The notes under the pieces: generated by a model
The model's database searches: none
Told to the model about the DNA's origin: nothing
Seen by the model: the letters and a program-made list of their open reading frames with translations, nothing else
Shown here: one piece after another, positions 19,901 to 27,403 of the stretch
Layout of the letters: the number at the start of each line of letters is the position of its first letter
Numbering within the stretch: the first letter of the stretch is position 1
From: an uncultured bacterium
GTDB lineage: Bacteria > Verrucomicrobiota > Kiritimatiellia > PWTM01
Length of the DNA: 51,105 nucleotides
NCBI GenBank assembly: GCA_937139365.1
Contig: CAKZPT010000010.1
Span: 1 to 51,105, forward strand
Reading direction: 5' to 3'
Position numbers and translations under genes: made by a program

Positions 19901-20191
19901 GGCGATGCCGGTCTGGACGTGGCGGGCGAAACCGGGTTTGGTCACGGTGAGCGTGTACGCGCCGGGCGCCAGGTCCGGGATGGAGAAGTGACCGTCGTTG
20001 GCGGTGACCTGCTCCCGGGCGGCCTCGAGCAGCCGGACGACCGCCTGCGGCACCGGCGTGAGGTAGTCCGCGTCGAGGACGACGCCGCGCAGCCCCCCTC
20101 TGGCGCCCTGGGCGCGCGCCGACGGCGGGGCCACGGCACACCGTGCGATCAACAGCGCCATCAGCGCCCCCCACTGCCGCCTAGCCGCCAT
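16922..20191 (-). CDS. TonB-dependent outer-membrane receptor with CarboxypepD-like N-domain
   Basis: 1,089 residues: signal peptide (to about 28), a carboxypeptidase-regulatory-like beta domain (32-110, GVVLDADYLTPVPQAVVRLL ... GAYTLTVTKPGF), a TonB-box-like EMEEFVV near 116-122, a plug domain (SREMISRAGASDVAGALRLV; VRGLSDRYVGAAVNGIRVP), and a long beta-barrel ending YSLGLSMEW with an aromatic terminus. Receptors of this type take up large substrates such as oligosaccharides, metal chelates or peptides with TonB energy. Substrate cannot be told from the sequence. It overlaps the upstream lipoprotein gene by 11 bp and precedes DUF3450 by 3 bp, so it is dedicated to this Ton complex. No frame damage in 3.3 kb. 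Confidence 0.9.
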   Translation of the reverse strand: MAARRQWGALMALLIARCAVAPPSARAQGARGGLRGVVLDADYLTPVPQAVVRLLEAAREQVTANDGHFSIPDLAPGAYTLTVTKPGFARHVQTGIAVVPGSMADVTIRLRAEVTEMEEFVVRELELQETATEAGLLELRQASLTLQDSVSREMISRAGASDVAGALRLVVGATVVEGKYASVRGLSDRYVGAAVNGIRVPSADPKRRAVHLDVFPAGTIDSITVSKTFTPDLPGDYTGGGINIRTLSLPSEPFLKAGVSREVNRRYTGKEGFVTYEGAGINRWGRHRGARDMPEGLADMEAKGLTDASLPSLHEPPIPGHRRSDSERYSEYDRLTRSLAPAMGTKRTRVPDANHSYDISGGGRIGLGGEWDIGAVGALAYSKKFTLQPMEEIQYVAPPLDMPTAGVRDEVQRDVGGEELKWSELVSIGLAKESVHDIRLVGLRNRAVSDRASIATGQLGEGLWAQRQGIQYVERSVDVLQMSGEHRFERFGATDERAWDLSWHVARNRVEQEEPDARFFRNVIQARPGGQYEYQARPDGSSGADVDVSTRIWRNTLEQNSIYGVQAGFPLRWNVPDYDASFMGFGRREDAWTTGEIWLRMGFVRDWTRRNYRQDAYYYVFADQRPPTYTGPVRSDFPPGSAGRRAFEAARAAWFASSTGRQYQAAFEDMRQDAAKRTFVTNTPNALWTDVFSHPDRIGLGRYTDSMLWYIQPRPFDVGYDGDQVFRSGFWMLELPIAQQIKLIGGARLEVTQMRIEPFSDTELTQPERAFLVPVRNYVTNAQGKVQYTWYITGVPREKARTKIEDSSWLRSMGLLWEITPRMNLRLTWAQTIARPTFLEIAPVITHDFIEGETSVGNNELKLSRIVNRDLRWEWFPTADEMLAISIFEKRLTDPIEREAFTYLNDDYLLAVNYPEGYVQGVEVEGRARLDFMPDPFKPLSVGLNYTKIDARVTVPENIAEGLDGYGLRRDRREMEGQPAFLFNFNLTYDIERWGTAFGWFYNIRGDLLKAGAAVGERGATPDIFVKKFANVGLSLSQKIGRHAKLTFRAHNVLDPPVTEVYRKPDGEEIPRRKYREGVRYSLGLSMEW

Positions 20192-21395
20192 GGAACGTGG
20201 CCCGGAGCCGACTCAGGCCGTCCATCAGCGCATTGCTCTGGTGCCCGCTTCGCGCCGCGGCCACCGCGATGTCCACCGCCGCCAGCGCGCGGGGCCGGAG
20301 ATTCACGAGGGGTAAAGCCGCCGCCACGGCCCGTCCGAACAGCGCATCGGCGGTCGCGGCGTCGCCCGCCAGCGCGGCGGCGGCGGCGAACTCGGCCCAG
20401 ATGCCGGGTCGCTCGATGTTCTGCAGCTCGTTCTCCACCGGCGCCTCGACATCGGCCAGCAGTTCTTTCACCCATTCGATCCGGCCGAGCCGCCCCCAGC
20501 TTTGGGCCACGCGGGCCAGCAGCGGCGCGCGCAAATGAAGGGGCAGCGGCAGGCGGCGCACCTCCTCCGTCAGAGCCGTCATCCGCGACATCCTCTCCGC
20601 GTCGGCCCATTCCGCGGCCGCGGCGTCGAGGACATCCAGGCGGGCTTCGTACGCCTTCCAACCGGGAACGTCGCCCGCCGCCGCCCAGGCGAGGTCCAGC
20701 CAGCGCTTGGGACAACCGGCTGGGGCGTCGGCCAGCCCCGCCAGCCAGAGATGTCCGCGGACCTGCCAATACCTGTCCTCGTACGCGGCCTTGGGGCCCA
20801 AGTCGGCCAGCACCCGTTCCGCCTCCGCCGTGCGCCCGGCGCGGCCGAGCGCCAGCGCCAGGGCGGCGCGGGAGCGCCCTCGTTCGTCGGCCTCCAGCAG
20901 GTAACGGTGATGCACCTCCACCAGCCCCGCCACGTTGGTCATCAGGGCGGCCGTCCTGGCCAGGTGCATTTGCAGGCGGTCTCGCGGCCAGTCGGTCACT
21001 TCGATTGCCCGGGTGGAGGCTTCCTCGAACAGAGCTCTGCCCTCGGGCACTTCGCCCCGCTCCAGATGCAACGACGCGGCGTCGGCCAGCACGGCCGCGC
21101 CCCGCCAATGAGGGATCTGCCGCGCCAGCGCCGCCGCGACGTCCGGCCGCCCCCGCTCCAGCCACACGCGCGCGACACGCTCCATCGCGCGCGCGCGATC
21201 CTTGTCGTCGTTAGTGATCGCCGCCGCGAAGTCCCAGGCAAACTCCAACCGCTTGTCCGCCGACAGCGCCGGACGGACGGGCGGCACCGAGCCGGCGCAG
21301 CCAGCGGCGAGGACTCCCGCCGCCAACGCCAGGAACGCGCAAACGTGGCGCAGCGAGGTACTAGAACCGTCCCACCAAATGGTCATGTACGGCAT
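20181..21395 (-). CDS. Helical-repeat lipoprotein of the Ton cluster
   Basis: 404 residues with a lipoprotein signal peptide (AFLALAAGVLAAGC, lipobox LAAGC, lipidated Cys at 33). The mature part is an all-helical repeat solenoid of TPR-like pairs (AMERVARVWLERGRPDVAAA, AGRTAEAERVLADLG, WGRLGRIEWVKELLADVEAP). Such lipoproteins often serve as periplasmic scaffolds. The stop (TAG) lies inside the receptor gene start, so it is the first gene of the Ton operon. No clear ribosome site precedes the ATG at 21395 or the in-frame ATG at 21386; the exact start is uncertain. It may position the receptor or the DUF3450/ExbB complex. Confidence 0.7.
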   Translation of the reverse strand: MPYMTIWWDGSSTSLRHVCAFLALAAGVLAAGCAGSVPPVRPALSADKRLEFAWDFAAAITNDDKDRARAMERVARVWLERGRPDVAAALARQIPHWRGAAVLADAASLHLERGEVPEGRALFEEASTRAIEVTDWPRDRLQMHLARTAALMTNVAGLVEVHHRYLLEADERGRSRAALALALGRAGRTAEAERVLADLGPKAAYEDRYWQVRGHLWLAGLADAPAGCPKRWLDLAWAAAGDVPGWKAYEARLDVLDAAAAEWADAERMSRMTALTEEVRRLPLPLHLRAPLLARVAQSWGRLGRIEWVKELLADVEAPVENELQNIERPGIWAEFAAAAALAGDAATADALFGRAVAAALPLVNLRPRALAAVDIAVAAARSGHQSNALMDGLSRLRATFHGG

Positions 21396-21475
21396 GAGAG
21401 CCCAAGACTGCCGGAGCCACGTAAGGAAATCGTTCAGAATCCTTTTCGATTTGGTTGACGGGAGGGAAAAAAGAA

Positions 21476-21501
21476 GACGGGCCCCCGAAAGGGGGCCCGT
21501 C
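21476..21501 (-). terminator. Rho-independent terminator after the beta-helix gene
   Basis: An 11-bp perfect stem (GACGGGCCCCC / GGGGGCCCGTC) with a GAAA loop, followed on the minus strand by TTCTTTTTTCCC. It lies 21 bp downstream of the beta-helix gene stop and separates that transcript from the Ton operon, which must then have its own promoter between 21396 and 21475. Confidence 0.85.
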
Positions 21502-21521
21502 CATAAGGACCGCGTGCCGCG

Positions 21522-23309
21522 TTACGGACCGAGTTCGCCGGACAGGACCCGGTACTGGCGCGCCTCGGTGATCGGACGCTGATCGGTGTAGAGGTAGTCG
21601 GCGCCCGTGCCGACGATGTTGGTCGTCAGGTTGACCCACCCCATGGTGGCCTCGTTGGTGGTGTACTGGACCGCGTAGGTCGCGCCGGCCATTGTCGGGA
21701 ACCGGATGGTCGCGGCCACGAAGGCGTCGGAGATGGTCGGATCCACGTACTCTCCGTAGTTGTCGCTTTCCATGAGGCCGAGCTTGTTCACGAGGGTCCA
21801 TTCGGCCCAGTTCTTCGTGCCGAACGCGCCGACGTGCCGCACCGGCGTGAAGAAGCCGTCCTCCGGGGGTCGGCGCCCGCCGGTCAGGAGGGGGCTGCCC
21901 GAGGGCAGCGTGGGATCGAGGAGCTCGACTGGATAGTATTGCCGGCCACCGTGGGTGATGGGCGTGCTGGAGCGTGTCAGCTCAACGACCGGGGCGCTGC
22001 TGCCGCCGGCAAGGGTATTGCTCAGCGAGGGATCCGAGAAGAGAGGATAGCCGTAGTGAGGCAGGTCCTTGTCGCCGCTGGCGGCGCCGTAGACGTTCGC
22101 TACGCCGGAACTGGGGGCCAGGTGGATCGCCACGTTCGTGCCCATGTTCCAGAACGTGCAGTTGGCGATCTCGAGCATCTTCCCGCCGCCGTCGTGGGTG
22201 TAGAACGCATTTTTGACATAGTTCGACTGCGTCAGGTCGGCCGAGTCGTAAATCGCGTCACCCAGCGCGCCCTCGATCAGCGCCGGCGCGCCGCCGAAGT
22301 CCATGAACAGGGAGTTGTAATACCGCCCGCCGGACCCGTCCCGGAAGTGCAGAACGGCGTTGGCCATGTTGCCTGAGTCCTTGCCCAGACCCACGAACGT
22401 GGCGTTGTAGACCGTCGGACAGGCCGACGGCTGCGCGCGGTCCAACCCCGTGGCGCCATCCATCTCAGCGCCCTTGTCGGAGCGGTCGGTCGTGCTCGCG
22501 AAGCCCTGGACTCGCAGGACGAACTGGAGTTTGCCGCGGTAGCCCTCGTCCCAGTCGATCCCGTCGTCGCCGTCGGCCCAGCCGACGAGGTATTTCGCGT
22601 TGCAGGTGGAGCCGAAGAACTCGAACGCGTCGTCCGCGTTCTGGTAGACCTCGATGTGGCGGATGTCGGTGCCCCGCCCGACCGCGCCGCAGGTCAGCCC
22701 GTTGATCTCGTTGTCCGTGCCCAGCACGAACGCACCGTAGCGGATCGACACGTAGCGGAGCTCGCCGCTGTCATCGTCGTCGTCACCGCCGCCGTACCTG
22801 CTCAGCTCTCCGTAGGGTGTCAGACCTTCGATCTGCATGGTCAGGGTCGAATTCGGCGAGGTGACCGTTCCGACGACAGTCGCAATGTAGGTTCGCCCGA
22901 GCAGAATCAATCCGCCCCAGGTCTTCGAGATCAGGTTGTTCGGCGTGTTCCACGGTGCCGTGCCAGGCCCGGGGGTCGGGCCGACGTAGTGGTTGTCGTT
23001 CGAGCCGGTCATCACGATCGGCGCCTGCGGCGTACCCAGCATCCGGATCTTCGATCCCCGCGAGACGACCAACGTACCGGGCCCTGGAGTGGCTGCGGTC
23101 TTTGGAAGACCGCGGATCACCGTGCCGGCGTGGACCGTCAGGGTCGCCCCATCCTTCACGAAGACGGGCCGGTCAATGATGTACACGATGTTCGACGTCC
23201 ACGTCGTATCCACGGAGATGTCCGAGCTGATATAGTTGGTTCCGGTCTGCGCATGGGCGCACAGCGACGCGCCCGCCACGCAGAACATCGCCATGGTCGT
23301 TTTCTTCAT
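21522..23309 (-). CDS. Secreted surface protein, parallel beta-helix type
   Basis: 595 residues: signal peptide (MKKTTMAMFCVAGASLCAHA), then ISSDISVDTTWTSNIVYIID and VFVKDGATLTVHAGTVIRG, the entry motif of a family of secreted right-handed beta-helix proteins often encoded beside TonB-dependent receptors in Bacteroidetes, Gemmatimonadetes and Verrucomicrobia. Further repeats follow (WGGLILLG, DDDDDSGELRYVSIRYGA, YQNADDAFEFFGS, NCTFWNMGTN), with acidic clusters that could bind Ca2+. The end (YTTNEATMGWVNLT ... ARQYRVLSG) is a small beta domain. The ATG at 23309 has AGGAG upstream and begins the signal peptide. It is transcribed just ahead of the Ton operon, so it is a likely surface partner of the receptor. 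Function unproven. Confidence 0.7.
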   Translation of the reverse strand: MKKTTMAMFCVAGASLCAHAQTGTNYISSDISVDTTWTSNIVYIIDRPVFVKDGATLTVHAGTVIRGLPKTAATPGPGTLVVSRGSKIRMLGTPQAPIVMTGSNDNHYVGPTPGPGTAPWNTPNNLISKTWGGLILLGRTYIATVVGTVTSPNSTLTMQIEGLTPYGELSRYGGGDDDDDSGELRYVSIRYGAFVLGTDNEINGLTCGAVGRGTDIRHIEVYQNADDAFEFFGSTCNAKYLVGWADGDDGIDWDEGYRGKLQFVLRVQGFASTTDRSDKGAEMDGATGLDRAQPSACPTVYNATFVGLGKDSGNMANAVLHFRDGSGGRYYNSLFMDFGGAPALIEGALGDAIYDSADLTQSNYVKNAFYTHDGGGKMLEIANCTFWNMGTNVAIHLAPSSGVANVYGAASGDKDLPHYGYPLFSDPSLSNTLAGGSSAPVVELTRSSTPITHGGRQYYPVELLDPTLPSGSPLLTGGRRPPEDGFFTPVRHVGAFGTKNWAEWTLVNKLGLMESDNYGEYVDPTISDAFVAATIRFPTMAGATYAVQYTTNEATMGWVNLTTNIVGTGADYLYTDQRPITEARQYRVLSGELGP

Positions 23310-23644
23310 CGTTCCATGTCTCCTATGCTCCATTCTGTTTGCTCCCGACGTTGCCCGTCCGGCGGCGGGCCATCCACCACCGGTCCGGGGCCGCCACGCA
23401 CCCAAGCGTCCGCCCCGACGCGGGCCCACATGCGCCCGTCGGACGCGCACAGAATGTGGGAAGGGTGTTTGGAAGCGATGTGGCCTTTTGTATTTTTCGT
23501 TGAATCTTGATTTAGGCTTTTTCAGCGAAGTGCGAGGAAACGGTTTGCCCGGCCGGGATGGGATGCGGCTCGTTTCGCCGCCTTCAAACCGTCTTCAAAC
23601 CCGCATTTGACAGGTCCCTAGCCGGCCGCGCGCAGGCTGGCTGG
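23310..23644. other. Divergent intergenic region with AT-rich stretch
   Basis: 335 bases between the beta-helix gene (minus) and the YkgJ-type gene (plus). Bases about 23470-23530 are notably AT-rich for this contig (TTTTGTATTTTTCGTTGAAT) and probably hold the minus-strand promoter, though I cannot fix -35/-10 boxes. A short direct repeat TTCAAACC-GTC-TTCAAACC occurs near 23583-23601. No RNA gene seen. Confidence 0.4.
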
Positions 23645-24037
23645 ATGACCCCGCGCGATCCCAACACGCTGCTGTCGAAGCTCAAACGGAATCTGGTCAC
23701 CTGCTGGCTGCCGGTGTCGCCGGGACGGGTCGGCGCGTGCCGGCGGTGCGGCGCGTGCTGTCGCCTGCCGTATCCGTGCCCCGCCCTGCGACGCGGTCCG
23801 GACGGCGGCGTGCGCTGCGCGATCTATTCCCTCCGGCCCCTCAGTTGCCGGGCGTACCCGCGCTCGCCCCGCGAGCACATCACCCACGGGGTATGCGGCT
23901 ACCGCTTCGAGCCGTCGTCGCACGGCAGACGAAATTCCGGCGTCAGCCGACGAACCAGCTCGAGCCATACGCGGGCCAGCGCGCCGGCGATCGAGGGCGG
24001 CATCGCCGCGTACTCCTCCGGCGTCGCCCCCCAGTAA
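23645..24037 (+). CDS. YkgJ-type cysteine-cluster protein (3' end doubtful)
   Basis: The N-terminal 85 residues are a YkgJ/UPF0153-type zinc- or iron-chelating domain: CRRCGACCRLPYPCPAL, then GGVRCAIYSLRPLSCRAYP and HGVCGYRFEP. These motifs supply the Cys ligands of a probable Zn or Fe-S site; the function of the family is unclear. After RFEP the frame continues for about 40 residues of low-quality, Ser/Arg-rich sequence that overlaps the end of the opposite-strand GH5-like gene. The natural stop has probably been lost at a join near 23920. No strong ribosome site precedes the ATG. Confidence 0.6.
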   Translation: MTPRDPNTLLSKLKRNLVTCWLPVSPGRVGACRRCGACCRLPYPCPALRRGPDGGVRCAIYSLRPLSCRAYPRSPREHITHGVCGYRFEPSSHGRRNSGVSRRTSSSHTRASAPAIEGGIAAYSSGVAPQ

Positions 24038-24985
24038 AACCCGATCCATCCGGCCACCGCCTCCCGCCGGGTGCGCATCCGCGCCTCGAGCTCCTCCACG
24101 CCGCACTCGAGCGGAAAGATTTCCTCCACCACGATCGGCTTGCCGACGTCGTAGGCCTCGATCGCGGCGGTGGCCCGCTCCAGTTGTCCGCGTTTCGGAT
24201 CGACGTGGATGGCGACGAAATCCAGCAGGCCGGCCGTCTCCGGGACGTGGAACATCGGCTTGGCCCCGGGAAACACCAGGATTTCGCCAACCGCGATCAG
24301 GGCGTCGCGATCCCGTGCGCGGACGGCCTTCGTCGGCGTCCTGACCCCTGCGGCCGAGATCGCGGAACGTGAACGGCCGGCGGCATTGAGGGCGATCCGC
24401 ACCGTTTGCCGCCCAGCTCCCCCGCCAGCCAATCGCGTTCCGGCGTCGTGCCGGGGAGGATCGGTCGTTCATCAAGTCGTGGCAGAACACCGCCGGACGC
24501 CCGGCTCCAACGTCCGCGACCGCCGACCAGAACGCCGCCTGGGCCCGCCAGCGGGCGTTCTCGTCGAGCCCGTCGTACCATCCGGGCACGTCCTTGCGGT
24601 GGTAGCAGTGAAGACCCGTCACGGCGAGGTACACCCCCTCGCACTCCGCCAAGTCGATCGACTGTTTGAGCCGTCGGAGCGCATTGGTCCTGAACCGGTC
24701 GGGCCCCTCCATGAAGCGGCCGAACTAAAGGTGCACCCGTACGACGTTTGCGCCCGGCCGACGCATTTCATGGAAGTCCTTCTCCACCGTGGCCCACTCG
24801 TCCTCCCAGTAGTCGCCGTCCGTCGCGGTCGTGATCGTCGTCACATCCCCAAGCCGTCCACGGCCGGCCAGAAGGGCGCAAGACGAACCGGCGGCCGTCG
24901 ACCGCAATGCGCTCCATCGACGCTTTGCCGGCCGGCACCGCCACCAACAGGGGACCACCGCCGTCCGTCGGATCCCGCGGCTCAC
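23899..24985 (-). pseudogene. GH5-like glycoside hydrolase, multiply disrupted
   Basis: Pieces of one secreted hydrolase lie in successive frames: signal peptide (GIRRTAVV then LLVAVPAGKA), GRRFVLRPSGRP, DYWEDEWATVEKDFHEMRRP, NVVRVHL, then RFMEGPDRF, GLHCYHRKDVPGWYDGL, CHDLMN, ILPGTTPERDWLAGELGGK, IALNAAGRSRS, KPIVVEEIFPLECGVEELEA and GWIGFYWG. The order matches a TIM-barrel GH5-type enzyme with the nucleophile in VVEE. Lesions: a lost C in a C run near 24950, a shift near 24815, TAG at 24725-24727 (VHL-stop-FGRFM), a shift near 24475 that removes the Glu of the expected NEP acid/base motif, and another near 24430. The GTG start at 24985 overlaps the gluconolactonase stop (GTGA), so the two formed an operon. 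Confidence 0.75.
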
Positions 24986-25890
24986 GGTGACGGCGCAAGC
25001 GACGGAATTCCTCGCACCTTCATCCGCAGGCCCAGAAACCTGTCCCGCGAAGTGATGAACAGCGTCTTCAGGTCCGGCCCGCCAAACACCACATTCGAGG
25101 CGTAGGTGTCCGGCAGGATCGTGCCCACCGCCGTGCCATCCGGTCGGAACACCCGGATCCCCGCCCGGCCGCAGGCGACGTACAGGTGGCCGTGCTCGTC
25201 CAGCGTCATGCCGTCCGGACCGGCGTCGAGTTCCACCCATCGGGTCTCGTTGGTCAAACGTCCCGGTCCCACCACATCGTACCGGTAAATGCACCGTCCG
25301 CCGTTGTCGGCCACGTACAGCGTCTTGTTGTCGCGCGTCAGGAGGATCCCGTTCGGTTTCTGGCACACCGTGGAAACGACGCGGACGCTCCCGTCCGGTG
25401 CAACGTAGTACACGTCCTCCTTCCGGATCGCCGGCTGCCCGCGGTGCCGGTAATTGGGGTCGGTGAAGTAGAAACCGTCTTGCCGGTCGATCGTGAGGTC
25501 GTTCGGCTCGTTGAACTCCCGCTGCGGCCCTCCCCCAACCAGCACCCGCTTGGCGCCGGTGGCGACGTCGAACGCCGACACGCGGTAGGCCGCCCCCTCG
25601 CAGACGACCAGCTCCCCCTTCGAATTCAACATCATGCCGTTGGCATCCAGCGACTCGCCGTGAAACACCTCGACCGGCCGGCCCGGCCTGTACACGTGAA
25701 TCCGATCGTTGCGACCGTCGGAAAAATACACGTTTCCAGCGCCGTCCACGGCGGGCCCTTCGCAGAACCCGTACCCCTGGCCGAGCACCTCGGGTTGCAC
25801 GGCCGGATCGACCAGGTCCGCCAGCTCCGCCCCTGTCGCCGCCAGCGCCGCCAACACCGGCGCCCACAACGTCGTCCATCGTACGCGCAT
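24982..25890 (-). CDS. SMP-30/gluconolactonase family protein, exported
   Basis: 302 residues, starting with a signal peptide (VRWTTLWAPVLAALAATGAE). The rest is a six-bladed beta-propeller of the SMP-30/gluconolactonase family. Metal-site motifs are present: GFCEGPAVDGAGNVYFSD (Glu ligand), EFNEPNDLTIDRQDGFYFTD (Asn and Asp) and GPDGMTLDEHGHLYVACG. Members hydrolyse sugar lactones with Ca2+ or Zn2+; a periplasmic copy next to a glycoside hydrolase suggests use in sugar-acid catabolism. The ATG at 25890 has AGGAG at ideal spacing. Intact, although the gene coupled behind it is ruined. Confidence 0.85.
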   Translation of the reverse strand: MRVRWTTLWAPVLAALAATGAELADLVDPAVQPEVLGQGYGFCEGPAVDGAGNVYFSDGRNDRIHVYRPGRPVEVFHGESLDANGMMLNSKGELVVCEGAAYRVSAFDVATGAKRVLVGGGPQREFNEPNDLTIDRQDGFYFTDPNYRHRGQPAIRKEDVYYVAPDGSVRVVSTVCQKPNGILLTRDNKTLYVADNGGRCIYRYDVVGPGRLTNETRWVELDAGPDGMTLDEHGHLYVACGRAGIRVFRPDGTAVGTILPDTYASNVVFGGPDLKTLFITSRDRFLGLRMKVRGIPSLAPSP

Positions 25891-26446
25891 CGCCGCTCCT
25901 CCTATCGGCCGTTCCGCGCGGCCCGCCCCGAAGTATGCTCCCTGAGGCGCCCGGCACAAGCCGGCCCGACCATGCCGCCGGCTCGAGCAAGTTTGGATTC
26001 ACGCAAAGGCATCATGATCAGGCGGCCCGGCGCACCTCAGGCGCCGCAGGCAGGCCGCGAGCTCGCCATCGTTCTGGCCCGGCCCTCGGAAAACGGGAGC
26101 CCAACCGGCGTCCGGGCGACGCCGGCCGGTCGACAGAAACTGTTCCTTCCAACGTCGGGAACATACAGACCGAACACACCGCGTCCCAGCATCCAAGCCG
26201 CGTCGGCGAGCGGCCGGCACGTGGGGACCGCCATAAGGGGAACCGGAGGAAGGCTTGGTTGTCGATCGAGGTGGCCGTGGTTGCGGTGTGGCTTGAGCTC
26301 CACCGGCCATCACCTCGATTCCGCACCACGGCAGCATCGCCTGGATCCATGATCCTCGGACGCTCCGGAACAGCATCCGCAAAGCAGGCGGCGGCCACCC
26401 GCTCGCTTGCGGGCGCGTGCCGAAGTGCATACCGTATGCCCGCCCC
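25891..26446. other. Gap between divergent genes, with possible hydrolase relic
   Basis: About 550 bases with no intact gene between the gluconolactonase (minus) and TraB (plus) starts. A possible minus-strand relic is listed separately at 26005-26303. The remainder shows no motif, hairpin or repeat that I can support. Confidence 0.4.
26005..26303 (-). pseudogene. Possible N-terminal relic of a secreted hydrolase
   Basis: A minus-strand frame from 26303 reads RPLADAAWMLGRGVFGLYVPD, then the sense passes to a second frame (KEQFLSTG, GQNDGELAACLRRLRCAG). The first motif resembles the start of alpha-L-fucosidase-like proteins of PVC bacteria, where an exported enzyme begins with D-x-x-W-x-x-x-x-W/FG-hydrophobic-Y. 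Nothing of the catalytic part follows; the sequence stops short of the gluconolactonase gene. This is a weak call resting on pattern memory only. Confidence 0.25.
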
Positions 26447-27403
26447 ATGACGACCGCGCCGACGAGAATGTCCATCTGGGCCGCCGTCGTTTTCCGCCTC
26501 GTCTTGCCCGCCGTCGTCCCCGCGGCCGAGGCCTTCGTCTCGACCAACCGGCCGGCGCCGCGCGGCTGGGTCTGGACCGCCACGCGCGGCGACGCGGAGA
26601 TCGTCCTGGTCGGCACCGTGCATGCGGGGCCCGTCGGGGACGACCGCCTTCCGCTGGAGGTCGCGCGCCGCTGGCCGGACACCACGCGTTTGGCGGTCGA
26701 AGTGGACATGGGCGACGCGTCGAGGATCGCGGCCGCCGTCGCAAGCCTCGGAGTCTATCCGCCGGACTCGGTCGGTCTGGACGGTCGCCTCGACCTGGAG
26801 CTCCGGCGGCGGGTCGAGCGAGTCGTGGGCAAGGCGGCGCCGGCGCCGTGGCGGATGAAGCCGTGGATGCTCGCGAACACAATCGTCGTCGCGCACATGG
26901 CGCGGTGGGGCCTCGCGCCGGCGTTCGGCGTCGAGGCGCTGCTGCTGGCACGGGCGCGGGCCGACGGCAAGGCGGTGGTCGAGATCGAGACGGTCGAGAC
27001 ACAACTTCGCGTTTTCGACGGCGCTCCCGAGGCGATTCAGCTCGCGTACCTCGACGAGACGGTTCGCGCGCTGGACACCGGGCAGGCCCGGCACGACATC
27101 GACCGGATCCTGGCGGCCCACGTCGCGGGCGACGCGGACGCGTTGGAGCAGCTCTATGAGGACTTCGCGTCGCGCCCGGGCCGCGCGGAGCGCCATTTTC
27201 ACCGCCACCTGATCGTCGGGCGGAACGCCGGGATGATCGAGGCGATCGACCGCCTCGCCCGCGACGGGGGTCGCACGATGGTCGCCGTCGGCGCGCTGCA
27301 CTACCCAGGGCCGGAGGGCATCCTCGCCGGCCTGCGCGGGCGCGGATACGAGGTCCGTCCGGTCGGGGCATCCGCGCCGGCGGGCGCCGGCGCGTCACGC
27401 TGA
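26447..27403 (+). CDS. TraB/GumN family protein, exported
   Basis: 318 residues with a signal-like segment (FRLVLPAVVPAAEA) and the TraB/GumN fold: EIVLVGTVHAG near the start, LAVEVDMGDASRI, and the C-terminal GRTMVAVGALHYPGPEGI. The paired G-x-x-H motifs are the family hallmark and are thought to form a metal site of a peptidase-like enzyme related to Tiki proteins; the substrate is unknown. ATGs at 26447 and 26468 are both possible, and neither has a good ribosome site. The stop overlaps the convergent gyrA stop by 9 bp. Confidence 0.75.
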   Translation: MTTAPTRMSIWAAVVFRLVLPAVVPAAEAFVSTNRPAPRGWVWTATRGDAEIVLVGTVHAGPVGDDRLPLEVARRWPDTTRLAVEVDMGDASRIAAAVASLGVYPPDSVGLDGRLDLELRRRVERVVGKAAPAPWRMKPWMLANTIVVAHMARWGLAPAFGVEALLLARARADGKAVVEIETVETQLRVFDGAPEAIQLAYLDETVRALDTGQARHDIDRILAAHVAGDADALEQLYEDFASRPGRAERHFHRHLIVGRNAGMIEAIDRLARDGGRTMVAVGALHYPGPEGILAGLRGRGYEVRPVGASAPAGAGASR

